Positions 39,008 through 47,657 of a DNA stretch of 53,654 nucleotides are shown piece by piece. A program made the translations under genes and the position numbers. Every line of letters begins with the position of its first letter. Position 1 is the stretch's first letter. Source of the DNA: JBHPHA01 sp042569905 (lineage in GTDB: Bacteria; Patescibacteriota; Minisyncoccia; Moranbacterales; UBA9337); the NCBI GenBank assembly GCA_042569905.1, contig JBHPHA010000005.1, forward strand, positions 1 to 53,654. Reading direction: 5' to 3'. The notes beneath the pieces were generated by a model. The model made no database searches. It was not told where the DNA came from and saw nothing but the letters and a program-made list of their open reading frames with translations.

Positions 39008-39083
39008 GATCTTGGATATTACATTTTTCAAAGCACCGTACCAACTGGAACGAAAAGCGAGAAAAATGTATTACCCAAGATCC
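39008..39083. repeat. 76-bp palindromic repeat, copy 2
   Basis: GGATCTTGG ... CCAAGATCC with the inner CACCGTACCAACTGGAACGAA; same length and core as 18064-18139. Between atpB and atpE. Confidence 0.7.
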
Positions 39084-39101
39084 CAAGGTCTTAATTGAAA
39101 T

Positions 39102-39860
39102 CTAAATCGACGCCTCTTCTACTAATGCGTCTTCTTCTATTGTGGATGCCAATGAAACAAATACTAGCGTCAGCACTGCAAACACAAATGCCTGAACAAC
39201 TGATGTTAGAAGTCCCAAAAACATAAATGGTAGTGGAACAAAAAACGGCGCTAAAAAAAGCATCACAGCTCCCAAAACTTCTCCAGCAAAAATATTTCCA
39301 AACAAACGAAATGACAAAGAAACAACCTTTGCAATCTCCCCAATAATATCCATGATTCCCAAGAAAAATCCCAACGGACTCCTGAAGTTAAAAAACTTAC
39401 CGAGATATCCAAAAGGACCATGCACAACAATCGCAATAATCTGAACCAAAATCACAGTCACCATCGTCATCACAAAAACCATTCCATAATCCGCCATTGC
39501 AGCACGAAAAAGAGGGACTGTGCCCTCCTCAGTTGCCAATGATATTGCAGCTTGACCTGGGATATATGTAAGTAAGTTTGAAATAAGAATGAAGACAAAC
39601 ATGGTAAAAGCTAGTGGAAAAATCTTTTTTGCCTTCTCCCTATCACCAATAATAGACTCCACAAAATCAAAACTTCCTTCAATCAAAATCTCCATCAAAG
39701 ACTGTAGTCTTCCTGGAATTGCCTTAAATTTAATTCTAGTGATTAAAAAAATCGCTAATACTAGAATGGTCACAAAAATAGACACAAAAAACGCGTTTGT
39801 GACTGGAAACGAACCTAAACTAAAAATAACCTCCGGTGATAAAGAAATATTTAGACCCAT
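39102..39860 (-). CDS. atpB: ATP synthase a subunit
   Basis: A 252-residue membrane stator with five or six helices. The essential Arg is in SLSFRLFGNIFAGE, on the helix facing the c ring. The region FPLAFTMFVFILISNLLTYIPG is the conserved fourth-helix segment. The N-terminus faces the outside in typical models. No Shine-Dalgarno; ATG follows TCTAACA. Confidence 0.97.
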   Translation of the reverse strand: MGLNISLSPEVIFSLGSFPVTNAFFVSIFVTILVLAIFLITRIKFKAIPGRLQSLMEILIEGSFDFVESIIGDREKAKKIFPLAFTMFVFILISNLLTYIPGQAAISLATEEGTVPLFRAAMADYGMVFVMTMVTVILVQIIAIVVHGPFGYLGKFFNFRSPLGFFLGIMDIIGEIAKVVSLSFRLFGNIFAGEVLGAVMLFLAPFFVPLPFMFLGLLTSVVQAFVFAVLTLVFVSLASTIEEDALVEEASI

Positions 39861-39976
39861 TGTTAGAATAAAATTTCAACTGTTCGTAAATTAAACAAAC
39901 AAAATCAATACTGAATTGCATCAGTTTTGAACTTATTGAAATTTTTTAATTTTTATTATTTAAAAAATTTAATATT

Positions 39977-40246
39977 TTACTTTTTTTCATCCTTTTTATC
40001 CTCCCCTTCTGCTCCTAAATCATCAATCATTCCAGTCATTTTCCGAACTTGTTTGAAAAGCATTACATTGGTTACTATAAACGCAATACCAATAAAAATC
40101 AACAACCAAAGTGGCTTTGTTTCAAACCTTCTATCCAACATCCACCCAATTGATCCGAAAACCAATATTGGTCCAAGAATTGAAGCACTCGTGTACATTG
40201 CAACACCCTTTATTATTCCACTGAAATTTTTCAATTTATTATTCAA
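39977..40246 (-). CDS. AtpZ/AtpI-like ATP synthase assembly protein
   Basis: An 89-residue two-helix membrane protein (YTSASILGPILVFGSIGWMLD and PLWLLIFIGIAFIVTNVMLF) with a GWxLD turn typical of the AtpZ/AtpI group and a basic and acidic tail (EGEDKKDEKK). It is the first gene of the atp operon, the place where atpI/atpZ lies in many bacteria. In other species these proteins help c-ring assembly or Mg2+/Ca2+ entry; the role here is inferred from position. Confidence 0.8.
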   Translation of the reverse strand: MNNKLKNFSGIIKGVAMYTSASILGPILVFGSIGWMLDRRFETKPLWLLIFIGIAFIVTNVMLFKQVRKMTGMIDDLGAEGEDKKDEKK

Positions 40247-40389
40247 ATACTATTTAAACACAATTTATTATAGTCGATGATTCTATAAATGTCAATTATT
40301 TCAATTTTAGCTAATTAGTGACTTAGTTGATTCGTTAATTAGGGGCACTTATTATCTCTAAAACGAGTTTACTGTAGTAAAAAAGAATA

Positions 40390-40420
40390 AAAAAACGAAG
40401 TGATTTTTATCACCTCGTTA
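40390..40420 (-). terminator. Terminator of the 40435-40872 gene
   Basis: AACGA-GGTGAT pairs with ATCACTTCGTT around AAAA, followed by seven T. Confidence 0.85.
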
Positions 40421-40434
40421 CTCAAACTCACACA

Positions 40435-40872
40435 TCAATCAGGAGCTTGCTCCTTGTAGAAATCAATAGACTCTTCTATTTTCAATTCAGAAAATTCGTT
40501 CAATAGAAAACTCATCATTGCGGGCAAATGATCATAAATCGATGGAATGTCACCAAGAGCCATATGATTGCCACGATCACCTATGATCATAAGACATCTT
40601 CCTTGTTTTAAATAGAATTTAATTTCATTATTTTTTGTGGCTTCAACCTCAAAAACCACATCTTTCGCAATCACCTTACTAGCAATGATTTCATCGGAAT
40701 CACAATAAGAAAAACATCCGGCAGGAACCTTACACCTCCTTACCTTTATAAACTCATCAAAATGACTATTTAAAATCCTTATTAAAATCTTCATAGTCAA
40801 TTCAATAAGATTCTTCTTTCTATCAATCTCTTGAATCCCACTATAAAGCCTTTCAACATCCTGAATATTCAT
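40435..40872 (-). CDS. Hypothetical accessory protein, 145 aa
   Basis: Not recognised. A helical N-terminus (NIQDVERLYSGIQEIDRKKN) and a small cysteine set (RRCKVPAGCFSYC, residues about 46-58) precede a beta-rich middle (ASKVIAKDVVFEVEA, EIKFYLKQGRCLMIIGDRG) and a helical C-terminus. No signal peptide or TM. GGAGGGG lies just before the ATG. Monocistronic with promoter at 40928-40955 and terminator at 40390-40420, between the atp operon and the secreted-protein cassette. Confidence 0.7.
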   Translation of the reverse strand: MNIQDVERLYSGIQEIDRKKNLIELTMKILIRILNSHFDEFIKVRRCKVPAGCFSYCDSDEIIASKVIAKDVVFEVEATKNNEIKFYLKQGRCLMIIGDRGNHMALGDIPSIYDHLPAMMSFLLNEFSELKIEESIDFYKEQAPD

Positions 40873-40927
40873 TCTTGCCCCTCCTCTGAATTAATTAGAA
40901 TATATCTGCAAAACAACTAGCCCCATC

Positions 40928-40955
40928 ATTATACATATCTGCATACAAAAATCAA
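40928..40955 (-). promoter_or_regulatory. Promoter of the 40435-40872 gene
   Basis: Minus strand TTGATT (40955-40950), 16-base spacer ending TATG, TATAAT (40933-40928). Confidence 0.65.
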
Positions 40956-40995
40956 TATAATCACAGATACTATTCAAGGGGGGATTCCAAGAAAA

Positions 40996-41031
40996 TAAAA
41001 AACGGGAGCGCTTATATTAAAGCACACCCGT
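40996..41031 (-). terminator. Terminator of the secreted-protein cassette
   Basis: ACGGG-T-G-T-GCTT pairs with AGC-G-C-T-CCCGT with internal mismatches, followed by six T. Confidence 0.75.
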
Positions 41032-41081
41032 CACTATATCTCCTAGTTTAACGTTAATCTTTCTAGTTTAGCAAAAGATAC

Positions 41082-42023
41082 TTAATTCTTCTTTTCTTCT
41101 TTTGCCTCTTTCTTCTTCATAGCATTTTCAAAAGCTTTAGCTTTTTCAGCCGTAACAGCAAATTTTACTTGAATCCATGGATCTTTTACTGTCTCATTGG
41201 TGCCGCTGGTTTTGGCATAATTAAGTCCAAGTAATCCAGAAACAGATGCGCTTGCAAAGTCAGTACCACTGGATCCACTGGATCCAATTGAAAAACTACT
41301 GGCATCTACGGTAGCAATACGATCGATATTATTAGCTCTAATATCAACATAATCATAGCCTCGATCTGCTGCATATGAGAGAGCTGCGAAGAAGTTAGCT
41401 GCGGAGGTAAGATCTTCATCCTTGGAAATAATACTAGCAGACCCTGCGCTTACATAATCACCCCCTCGCTTGAAATGCTTCCAGCCACAAACAGCATCAC
41501 CCGTTTCAAAATTAATAGTACAAACACCGCCTGTTTTCGAATTATAAGCAATGGGCTTATACCGAACAACGACTTTATCCACAGGATCAAATGACCCCTC
41601 TTTATACTGATTGGTCGGCTTCATTACAGGATCAGGACCGAAGTATCCCAAGATTTTGGCATCCTCAACAGCTGCCTCAATCTTGTGCCGCGGAAAGGTA
41701 ATTTCATTCTTTCCCTGGTCCACCATCTCATCTATCACGAATTGAATAGCATCCATAAATCGATGACCTCTATTTCCAAGATCATCTTGAGCACCACCAA
41801 CCGGAAACGGAACTGGTCCAGGATTATACTGATGTGTCGGCGTTACCCTTTTTGATTCAGGAAACTTCAGACTCATGCCAACATTGTTAACAATGTCCCC
41901 CTGATCCATCAAGTTAATGTTTGTATCATCAACGTCCACCTTAATATCATTCGAACTGGCAAATACACTTCCGGAAAAAACCAACATTCCAGCCAAGGTA
42001 ATAGCAATAAATTTATTCTTCAT
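41082..42023 (-). CDS. Secreted accessory protein, 313 aa
   Basis: Family not recognised. Signal peptide of Sec type: basic MKNK, hydrophobic FIAITLAGMLVFSGSV, cleavage likely after VFA. The mature part repeats a small motif (THQYNPGPV near residue 63, TNQYKEGSF near 136), has a lone cysteine pair (CTINFETGDAVC), a Ser/Gly run and a strongly charged Lys/Glu tail. No membrane helix or sorting signal. AAGGAG precedes the ATG. The gene is the last of a three-gene set with a lipoprotein and another secreted protein. Its composition is richer in G+C than the neighbouring backbone. Function unknown; surface or periplasm-like location inferred. Confidence 0.75.
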   Translation of the reverse strand: MKNKFIAITLAGMLVFSGSVFASSNDIKVDVDDTNINLMDQGDIVNNVGMSLKFPESKRVTPTHQYNPGPVPFPVGGAQDDLGNRGHRFMDAIQFVIDEMVDQGKNEITFPRHKIEAAVEDAKILGYFGPDPVMKPTNQYKEGSFDPVDKVVVRYKPIAYNSKTGGVCTINFETGDAVCGWKHFKRGGDYVSAGSASIISKDEDLTSAANFFAALSYAADRGYDYVDIRANNIDRIATVDASSFSIGSSGSSGTDFASASVSGLLGLNYAKTSGTNETVKDPWIQVKFAVTAEKAKAFENAMKKKEAKEEKKN

Positions 42024-42071
42024 ATTTCAATGTCTCCTTGATTTTTTTATATGCTTCTTAAATGACATAAC

Positions 42072-42105
42072 GAGCACGAATCCATTGGGACTCGTGCTCT
42101 TTTTT
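42072..42105. repeat. Inter-cistronic hairpin between the two secreted-protein genes
   Basis: GAGCACGA pairs with TCGTGCTC. On the minus (gene) strand no T tract follows, so it looks like an mRNA-stabilising or processing hairpin; on the plus strand a T tract follows and it could terminate antisense RNA. Confidence 0.5.
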
Positions 42106-42131
42106 CAGGTTAACAGTTTACCAAATGTAAC

Positions 42132-43004
42132 TTACATCTGATGACTAACAATAAGACGGCTCGGTAAACTTTTAGCAATAATATCAACCGTAGTAGCTGA
42201 CCATGTGCTCATCGCTCCATTTCTGGTCACTTGCTGCATAGAGCTCACATCCATGCTACTATAATCAACGCTTGCCCCAGCATTGCCAAAGACCGCCAAG
42301 CCAATTCCAAGGTTCAAACTCTGACTAGCAACTTGATAGCCGGGACCTTGATAATTGTTGAGGTTATAGTCACGATTGATGTTGACTCCGGTGTAGAAAG
42401 AAGGCGAATACCATCCTCCATGATCGGCTCCATTGGTCTCCACAAGAAAGGACTCTACTCCACCTACATCAGTGGTGTATCCTCCGTTAGTGGTATGCGC
42501 CTCATAGCCTTTCATACTGGCAAACAAAGTGTTTGCACTCAAGCCAGAGAGACCACCAGCGCTACCTTGCATCCGCTCGGTAAAACGAGTGTCATCAGCC
42601 ACCCTGGACGAACTACCCAGATTAACAACATCGGTGTTTCCCAGAAAGGTCTGATATACCGTCAACGAAGTACCGCCAAACAGAAACGTGGAAGAATTGA
42701 AATCAATCACGCCAACACGTTCACCAGCTACATCAGTGTAGTCGTCACCGCTCTGCGAATGATTGTTATACGCCGAACCCTGGGCAATGCTTCCGGAAAG
42801 ATTAATATTTCCCAGAAAAGCACTGGTATTGAGGGACACGAGCTGAAGATCAGACGAATCAACAAATACAGCAACGGGATATCCCGTCACATAGTTACGT
42901 TGATTTTGATAGGTACTCAGATCGATATTAACACCAGCCAAGGCAGGCGATGCCATCATGGCGATTGCGGCAATAGTCAAAAGGGTTTTTTTCACGATTT
43001 GCAT
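42132..43004 (-). CDS. Secreted accessory protein, 290 aa
   Basis: Family not recognised. Start at 43004 (MQIVKK), with TGGAGA 7 bases upstream; an ATG 7 codons earlier would put the ribosome site inside the gene. Clear signal peptide KKTLLTIAAIAMMASPALA, cleavage after ALA. The mature part is Gly/Ser/Asn/Thr/Tyr-rich with beta-strand rhythm, low in Lys and Cys-free, as in outer-surface or amyloid-like proteins; regions DLQLVSLNTS, NLSLGIGL-like and VDYSSMDVSSMQQV suggest beta repeats. G+C is visibly higher than in the backbone, pointing to transfer. Confidence 0.75.
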   Translation of the reverse strand: MQIVKKTLLTIAAIAMMASPALAGVNIDLSTYQNQRNYVTGYPVAVFVDSSDLQLVSLNTSAFLGNINLSGSIAQGSAYNNHSQSGDDYTDVAGERVGVIDFNSSTFLFGGTSLTVYQTFLGNTDVVNLGSSSRVADDTRFTERMQGSAGGLSGLSANTLFASMKGYEAHTTNGGYTTDVGGVESFLVETNGADHGGWYSPSFYTGVNINRDYNLNNYQGPGYQVASQSLNLGIGLAVFGNAGASVDYSSMDVSSMQQVTRNGAMSTWSATTVDIIAKSLPSRLIVSHQM

Positions 43005-43061
43005 TGTATTTTCTCCAAAATGCATTTTTTACAATAAAATTGTTTTTTAACGAAATTGAAA

Positions 43062-43595
43062 CTACATTTGAGCCTCTTCGATAAAACCACCTCCTTTTTC
43101 AAAGTAAGATAAGTAATAAGTGATAGGCACTAATTCAATTAACGCCTCTCCTTTGACACTTTTCAGTGTCACCCAAAGCCTAACGTATTTACCTCTCGGT
43201 TCACAAGGAAGATCTATTTTGTAATTTTCACCTTCGGGTGGATCTGGAACCCTCCTTCTCACTCCCGAAGTTAAAATAGAATTCTCATCGTCCAAAAACT
43301 CTTCTCTAGTCCAGACTTGGTAAGTAACATCCTCTGGATTTGAAACAGACAGTTGAATACTAGCAACTTCTGAATTCTTATAAACCTCGAAATCTTTCAT
43401 AACCGAAATAAATCGAGGTCCTTCATGTTTATCTTTTAAAACAATAAAAGATCCTATTTTCAATAGTGATATTTTATTATTATCAAGAATAACTGGAATC
43501 TCATTAATGTGTAGCGAAATCTTTTTCTCACTGCAACCAATAAGATTTAGAAAAATAAACGAAACCAAAATAGCATAAAGCATCTTATATCTCAT
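43062..43595 (-). CDS. Lipoprotein, 177 aa
   Basis: Family not recognised. MRYK then a hydrophobic run and the lipobox LIGC, so the mature protein starts at the lipid-modified Cys21. After it comes a beta-rich domain (SLHINEIPVILDNNKISLLKIGS, RFISVMKDFEVYK) and a segment with DVTYQVWTREEFLDDE. AGGAGA stands 6 bases before the ATG. It is the first gene of the three-gene export cassette; its promoter is perfect (43675-43703). Confidence 0.8.
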   Translation of the reverse strand: MRYKMLYAILVSFIFLNLIGCSEKKISLHINEIPVILDNNKISLLKIGSFIVLKDKHEGPRFISVMKDFEVYKNSEVASIQLSVSNPEDVTYQVWTREEFLDDENSILTSGVRRRVPDPPEGENYKIDLPCEPRGKYVRLWVTLKSVKGEALIELVPITYYLSYFEKGGGFIEEAQM

Positions 43596-43638
43596 CTCTT
43601 TTCTCCTGAAAAGATTATATTAAACTGTTAAAGTTCTA

Positions 43639-43672
43639 AAAACGTTGCAAATATTTTTTATCACAACGTTTT
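43639..43672 (-). promoter_or_regulatory. AAAACGTTG inverted repeat in the lipoprotein leader
   Basis: Nine-base arms AAAACGTTG (43639-43647) and CAACGTTTT (43664-43672) lie right at and after the transcription start. In RNA they form a hairpin with a short U run; in DNA they could be an operator. Confidence 0.5.
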
Positions 43673-43674
43673 CG

Positions 43675-43703
43675 ATAATATACTAAGTTAAAAAATATGT
43701 CAA
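43675..43703 (-). promoter_or_regulatory. Promoter of the lipoprotein cassette
   Basis: Minus strand TTGACA (43703-43698), 17-base spacer, TATTAT (43680-43675). Confidence 0.8.
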
Positions 43704-43868
43704 GGATTTCCTAAAATAAATATGAAGAAAAGATGAATTTCGTAAATATTTCATTCACATTAATGTGCTTTTTATCCCGCTATTAAGCCAATATTAACCA
43801 TTTAACAAATATTACTTAATTTCCTTCTAAAATTCACTAAAAACAGTACCCTAAAATATTTTTAACTG

Positions 43869-44663
43869 CTAGATTTTAAAGATTTTTAAAGCATTTTCAG
43901 TGGTAATTTCTTCCACATCCTCAATACTCACATCCTTAACAGCTGCTACTTTCTCAGCAACATGCGAAACATTCATTGGCTCATTTCGATCATCCCTCAG
44001 GAGTGGTCTTGGAGTGAGGTAGGGACAGTCAGTTTCAATTAAAATATCTTCCATTGGAGTATCTTTTAAAACCTTATCATACGACTCTGAATAAGTTGCA
44101 ATTCCATTGAAGCCAAGTTTAAAGCCAAGCTCCCTAAAAAGTCTTGCCGTCTTGTAGCTCCCAATGAAACTATGAATTACTCCCTTTTTTAGGACAGGTT
44201 TTTTCTCAAGGATTTCCAAAATATCCGGATACGAATCCCACCCATGAATTATCAGGGGTTTTTCAATTTCATTAGCCAAGTCAATAAATTTCTCAAAAAC
44301 TTCTTTTTGTTTTTTCTTCATCATTTCAATATCATCTCCCTCTTCAAAGTGATGATAGTCAATTCCAACCTCACCAATTGCCACAACTTTTTCATTTTTT
44401 GCAAGTTCACGAAATTCATCAAAATCAACAATTTCCCCACTTTTACCTTTGCGCAGAACTTGATTAATGTTAGCCGGATGAAATCCCACAGCTGCCCAAA
44501 CTCCGTCCTCATATTTTTCAGCATACTCAATTGCTCTTTTACTGTTTTTCAAATCAGAACCAACATTAATCATCTGCGTATTATGCTCTAGGGATTTCTC
44601 AATCACTTTATCAGCATCCTCCCTAAAGGCTTTCATATTTACATGTGCATGTGAATCAAACAT
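43869..44663 (-). CDS. tatD: TatD-family metal-dependent nuclease
   Basis: A 264-residue TIM-barrel hydrolase, probably a 3'-5' DNase used in repair or DNA quality control. Metal ligands: H5 and H7 in FDSHAHVN, the Glu in AIGEVGIDYH, then KPLIIHGWDS and the Asp of ILIETDCPYLTPRP. End of a three-gene run (membrane/spermidine synthase, MFS, tatD). No Shine-Dalgarno. Confidence 0.95.
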   Translation of the reverse strand: MFDSHAHVNMKAFREDADKVIEKSLEHNTQMINVGSDLKNSKRAIEYAEKYEDGVWAAVGFHPANINQVLRKGKSGEIVDFDEFRELAKNEKVVAIGEVGIDYHHFEEGDDIEMMKKKQKEVFEKFIDLANEIEKPLIIHGWDSYPDILEILEKKPVLKKGVIHSFIGSYKTARLFRELGFKLGFNGIATYSESYDKVLKDTPMEDILIETDCPYLTPRPLLRDDRNEPMNVSHVAEKVAAVKDVSIEDVEEITTENALKIFKI

Positions 44664-44716
44664 ATTTTATATCTAAATTTTACAATTTTACAGTGAAAAT
44701 TCTTAGCAACTAACTT

Positions 44717-45898
44717 TTAAACTTTCAATTCCTTCCTAAAAGAATTCATTGAAATTACAGCCATTGCTGCAATCAAGAATACCCATTGCAAAGAAAAATA
44801 GAACGAAGTTATAATTATGAAAATTAAAGCTAAAATTCTTCCAGTATTTATTGCGATTTCTCTTAAGACAGTATATTCATCAACATAATGCTCACTTCTT
44901 GAGAATAAATCATAGGTCATTACATTAAATGAAGATCTAAAAAATATTCCAACAATCATATGATAAACACCTACAACAAAAATTTGAAAAGCGGTTAGCA
45001 CAAATATTTTTACAACCCACCCCATTGAATACATTATTGCTCCAAAATTCAAAATCTTACCCTTATTACCTTTACCCTTGTCCATATACTTGCCCAAACT
45101 AAAATTTAAAAATACTGTAACCATTACCGTCAAAGCAGAGACTGCTCCAACTTGAAAATAATTACCTCTCAATAAATCATAGATAAATATCGGCCAAATA
45201 GCGCTACCGACTATCCCTTCTACACCTTCAAACATAAACGCCATTGACTCCCTTCTGTTTTTCTTACCAAAACATTCCCTAAAAGTTTGAAAATAACTCC
45301 ACTCAAATTTTTCATCAATTCGCGGAAGCTTAATATAGAAAATACTTGAGATAACGTACAGCACAATAACTACTATGAAAATAAATTTAAAGCCATATAC
45401 TGCAATCAATAAACCTGCAGTCAAGGGAACAATAGCAGACAAAACACTTCCAATAATGCGAAATAAACTTAATTGACTCCCTCTACTGCTGTCATCTGTA
45501 AGTTTTGAAAATTCAACATGATATGGAACCCAATAAAAAATAGAATTCATTGCCATCATAAATGACACTATCGGAAGTAGTACTAAAAAATTATCTTCAT
45601 TAGCAAAATAAAGCAATACATAAATAGAAATTCCAATTAGCACGCTAATTCTCAAGGAGTTCCTAAACCCAAATGACCCCAAAAACTTAGCCCCAATAGG
45701 CACCATAAGCACAACAAAAAGAGACGCGCATATATAAAATAACGCAACAAAATTTATATTGCGATCCAGAATATCGAATAAAAATATAGGCAAAAACAAT
45801 CCCGAAAAACCCTGAATAATCAACATAATTGATCTAGCTCCTAATAGTAATTTCAATCCTTTTGATAGTTTTAATTCTGAAAATATTTTTTTTATCAT
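44717..45898 (-). CDS. MFS-type membrane transporter
   Basis: A 393-residue protein with about 11-12 hydrophobic helices over the whole length and a central cytoplasmic loop around residues 190-215 (PRIDEKFEWSYFQTF). A motif-A-like loop is seen at GAKFLGSFGFRNSL between helices 2 and 3. The substrate cannot be told. It follows the fused membrane/spermidine-synthase gene by 12 bases, so export of a polyamine-like product is possible from context only. The downstream tatD is 53 bases away. No Shine-Dalgarno. Confidence 0.75.
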   Translation of the reverse strand: MIKKIFSELKLSKGLKLLLGARSIMLIIQGFSGLFLPIFLFDILDRNINFVALFYICASLFVVLMVPIGAKFLGSFGFRNSLRISVLIGISIYVLLYFANEDNFLVLLPIVSFMMAMNSIFYWVPYHVEFSKLTDDSSRGSQLSLFRIIGSVLSAIVPLTAGLLIAVYGFKFIFIVVIVLYVISSIFYIKLPRIDEKFEWSYFQTFRECFGKKNRRESMAFMFEGVEGIVGSAIWPIFIYDLLRGNYFQVGAVSALTVMVTVFLNFSLGKYMDKGKGNKGKILNFGAIMYSMGWVVKIFVLTAFQIFVVGVYHMIVGIFFRSSFNVMTYDLFSRSEHYVDEYTVLREIAINTGRILALIFIIITSFYFSLQWVFLIAAMAVISMNSFRKELKV

Positions 45899-45910
45899 TT
45901 TTTATTAAAT

Positions 45911-47395
45911 TTATAATATTTTATTTATATAATAATCAACCGGGGCATAATCATCAGTTAGTATTGGCTGATTTACCTCTATTTTCTCTTTCCATAAGTG
46001 ATCCAAATAACCCTTAATCTCCAAATCATCGCTTTTGAAACTAATTTCTTTTTCAGATTTTAGTGCTACTAGGATTATATTTTGATAACTCTCTTTATTA
46101 TTCATATCTCTCACTGGAAACAAAAAAACTTGAGGAAAAACACTTTTATACGTAGCGTATTCTGCATTTAAAAATAAATTCTTCTCGCCTTCTAGCGAAG
46201 CTACTAAATTCAAAATCACCACACCATCATCACTCAATGCATTAAATTCTTTTTGAATAGCTTCCCTTGTTGTTAAATGATATGGGACTGAACACCTTGA
46301 GCTAAAAGCATCTCCAAAAATAACATCGTACTTTTTCTCAACCTTATTCAAGTACACCCTTCCATCTTCATGAAAAATATTAAGTCGAGAATCATCTTTT
46401 AATCTAAAATATTTTTTAGCAAGTTCCGTCACCTTAGGGTCAATTTCAACAACATCCATTGTGGCATTTTGATATTTTTTTAAAAAATCTTTTGGATAGG
46501 AATATCCCGCCCCGCCTATCATTAGAGTAGTCTTAAAGTCAGGACTGAAAAACCTCGCCAAATGATAGAACTTAGTGTAGTCATTAACTAACTCATCACT
46601 ATCTAAAAACATCGCGGAATGATTTTCATTATTAATTCCCATCACCCTTACGCGAGCTTTTTTTTCAACGTTCTCAGTATTATAAATCCAGATTCGATTA
46701 TACTCCGTATCAATATCCAAAAATCCCTCTTCGCTAATAATCTGAGCAGTCTTACCAATCATAATCCATGCTAAAAAAAGACTCACTAAAAAGAACATCC
46801 TTATGCCCCTAAGAAAATCTCTAGAAAGCATAAACGAAACTATCAGCAAAATTGCCGCCATTATAATCAGTAATTTATTTGTCCCAAAATGCGGAATCAA
46901 ATAAAACCCAGCCAGAAATGTTCCGAAAATGCTCCCCAAGGTAGATATCGCATACAAATTTCCGACTACAGAAGCAGAATTACTCAAGTCATCTAATTTA
47001 ATCTTTGCTGCATACGGAGAAACCATTCCTAGTAAGATACTAGCAGGCGCAAATAAGACAACTGCTGCAATGATTGATGGGATTTTTATCCCGGAAGTAT
47101 AACTCAAAAGTACCGCAAGGAAAGATTCCTTAAGCATTATCATTAACCCAATGACAACTGCAGCTGAGAAAATAATTACAGCTAAATTTTTAATATGCGG
47201 ACTCTTATCTGCCAATCTCCCACCATAGTAATATCCCAAACTCAGACTCCCTAGAATTATTCCAATTAAACTAGTCCAAACAAAAATCGATGTCCCAAAA
47301 TACGGACCTAAAACCCTTGAACCCACCAATTCGAATACCATCACGATCGCTCCGCAAGCAAACACAGCTACTTCTAAAATGTACTTTTGTTTCAT
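45911..47395 (-). CDS. Membrane protein fused to a spermidine synthase-like methyltransferase-fold domain
   Basis: A 494-residue two-domain protein. Residues 1-215 have about seven or eight helices (beginning VFACGAIVMVFELVGSRVLGPYFG, the MFS-like fold often fused to SpeE). The C-terminal 270 residues are a spermidine synthase-like Rossmann domain: MIGGAGYSYPKDFL, VVEIDPKVTELAKKYF, DGRVYLNKV and VIFGDAFSSRCSVPYHLTT. In such fusions the polyamine activity is often unproven. It starts the operon with the MFS gene and tatD. Confidence 0.85.
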   Translation of the reverse strand: MKQKYILEVAVFACGAIVMVFELVGSRVLGPYFGTSIFVWTSLIGIILGSLSLGYYYGGRLADKSPHIKNLAVIIFSAAVVIGLMIMLKESFLAVLLSYTSGIKIPSIIAAVVLFAPASILLGMVSPYAAKIKLDDLSNSASVVGNLYAISTLGSIFGTFLAGFYLIPHFGTNKLLIIMAAILLIVSFMLSRDFLRGIRMFFLVSLFLAWIMIGKTAQIISEEGFLDIDTEYNRIWIYNTENVEKKARVRVMGINNENHSAMFLDSDELVNDYTKFYHLARFFSPDFKTTLMIGGAGYSYPKDFLKKYQNATMDVVEIDPKVTELAKKYFRLKDDSRLNIFHEDGRVYLNKVEKKYDVIFGDAFSSRCSVPYHLTTREAIQKEFNALSDDGVVILNLVASLEGEKNLFLNAEYATYKSVFPQVFLFPVRDMNNKESYQNIILVALKSEKEISFKSDDLEIKGYLDHLWKEKIEVNQPILTDDYAPVDYYINKIL

Positions 47396-47462
47396 ATGTA
47401 AATATTAAATCAAAAAGTAAAACTCAAAACCACAGCTTAAAATTTAAAACTCCCTCACTACT

Positions 47463-47648
47463 GTCATTCCGGAAAGCATATTTTTCAAAACGAGGTACGA
47501 GTTTTAGAAAAATAGTTTATCCGGAATCTACGCTAACAAAAACCACAGGCTAAATATATTATCTCAGATTACATTCAGCGTAGATTCCGGATAAGTTAAT
47601 TTCTTTGAATTCGTACCTCCTTCAAGAAATTATACTTTCCAGAATGAC
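47463..47648. mobile_element. 186-bp inverted-repeat element, copy 2 (MITE-like)
   Basis: Same length and same outer arms as 9611-9796 (GTCATTCCGG at one end, CAGAATGAC at the other, inner CCGGAATCT/AGATTCCGG), but another central 40-50 bases. Located between the spermidine synthase-like gene and the GIY-YIG gene. Confidence 0.6.
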
Positions 47649-47657
47649 ATACGTGAA

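Noticed and set aside
42231..43037. 268-codon plus-strand frame opposite the secreted protein
   Set aside because: It encodes no recognisable protein; the opposite strand has a perfect signal peptide, SD site and operon context.
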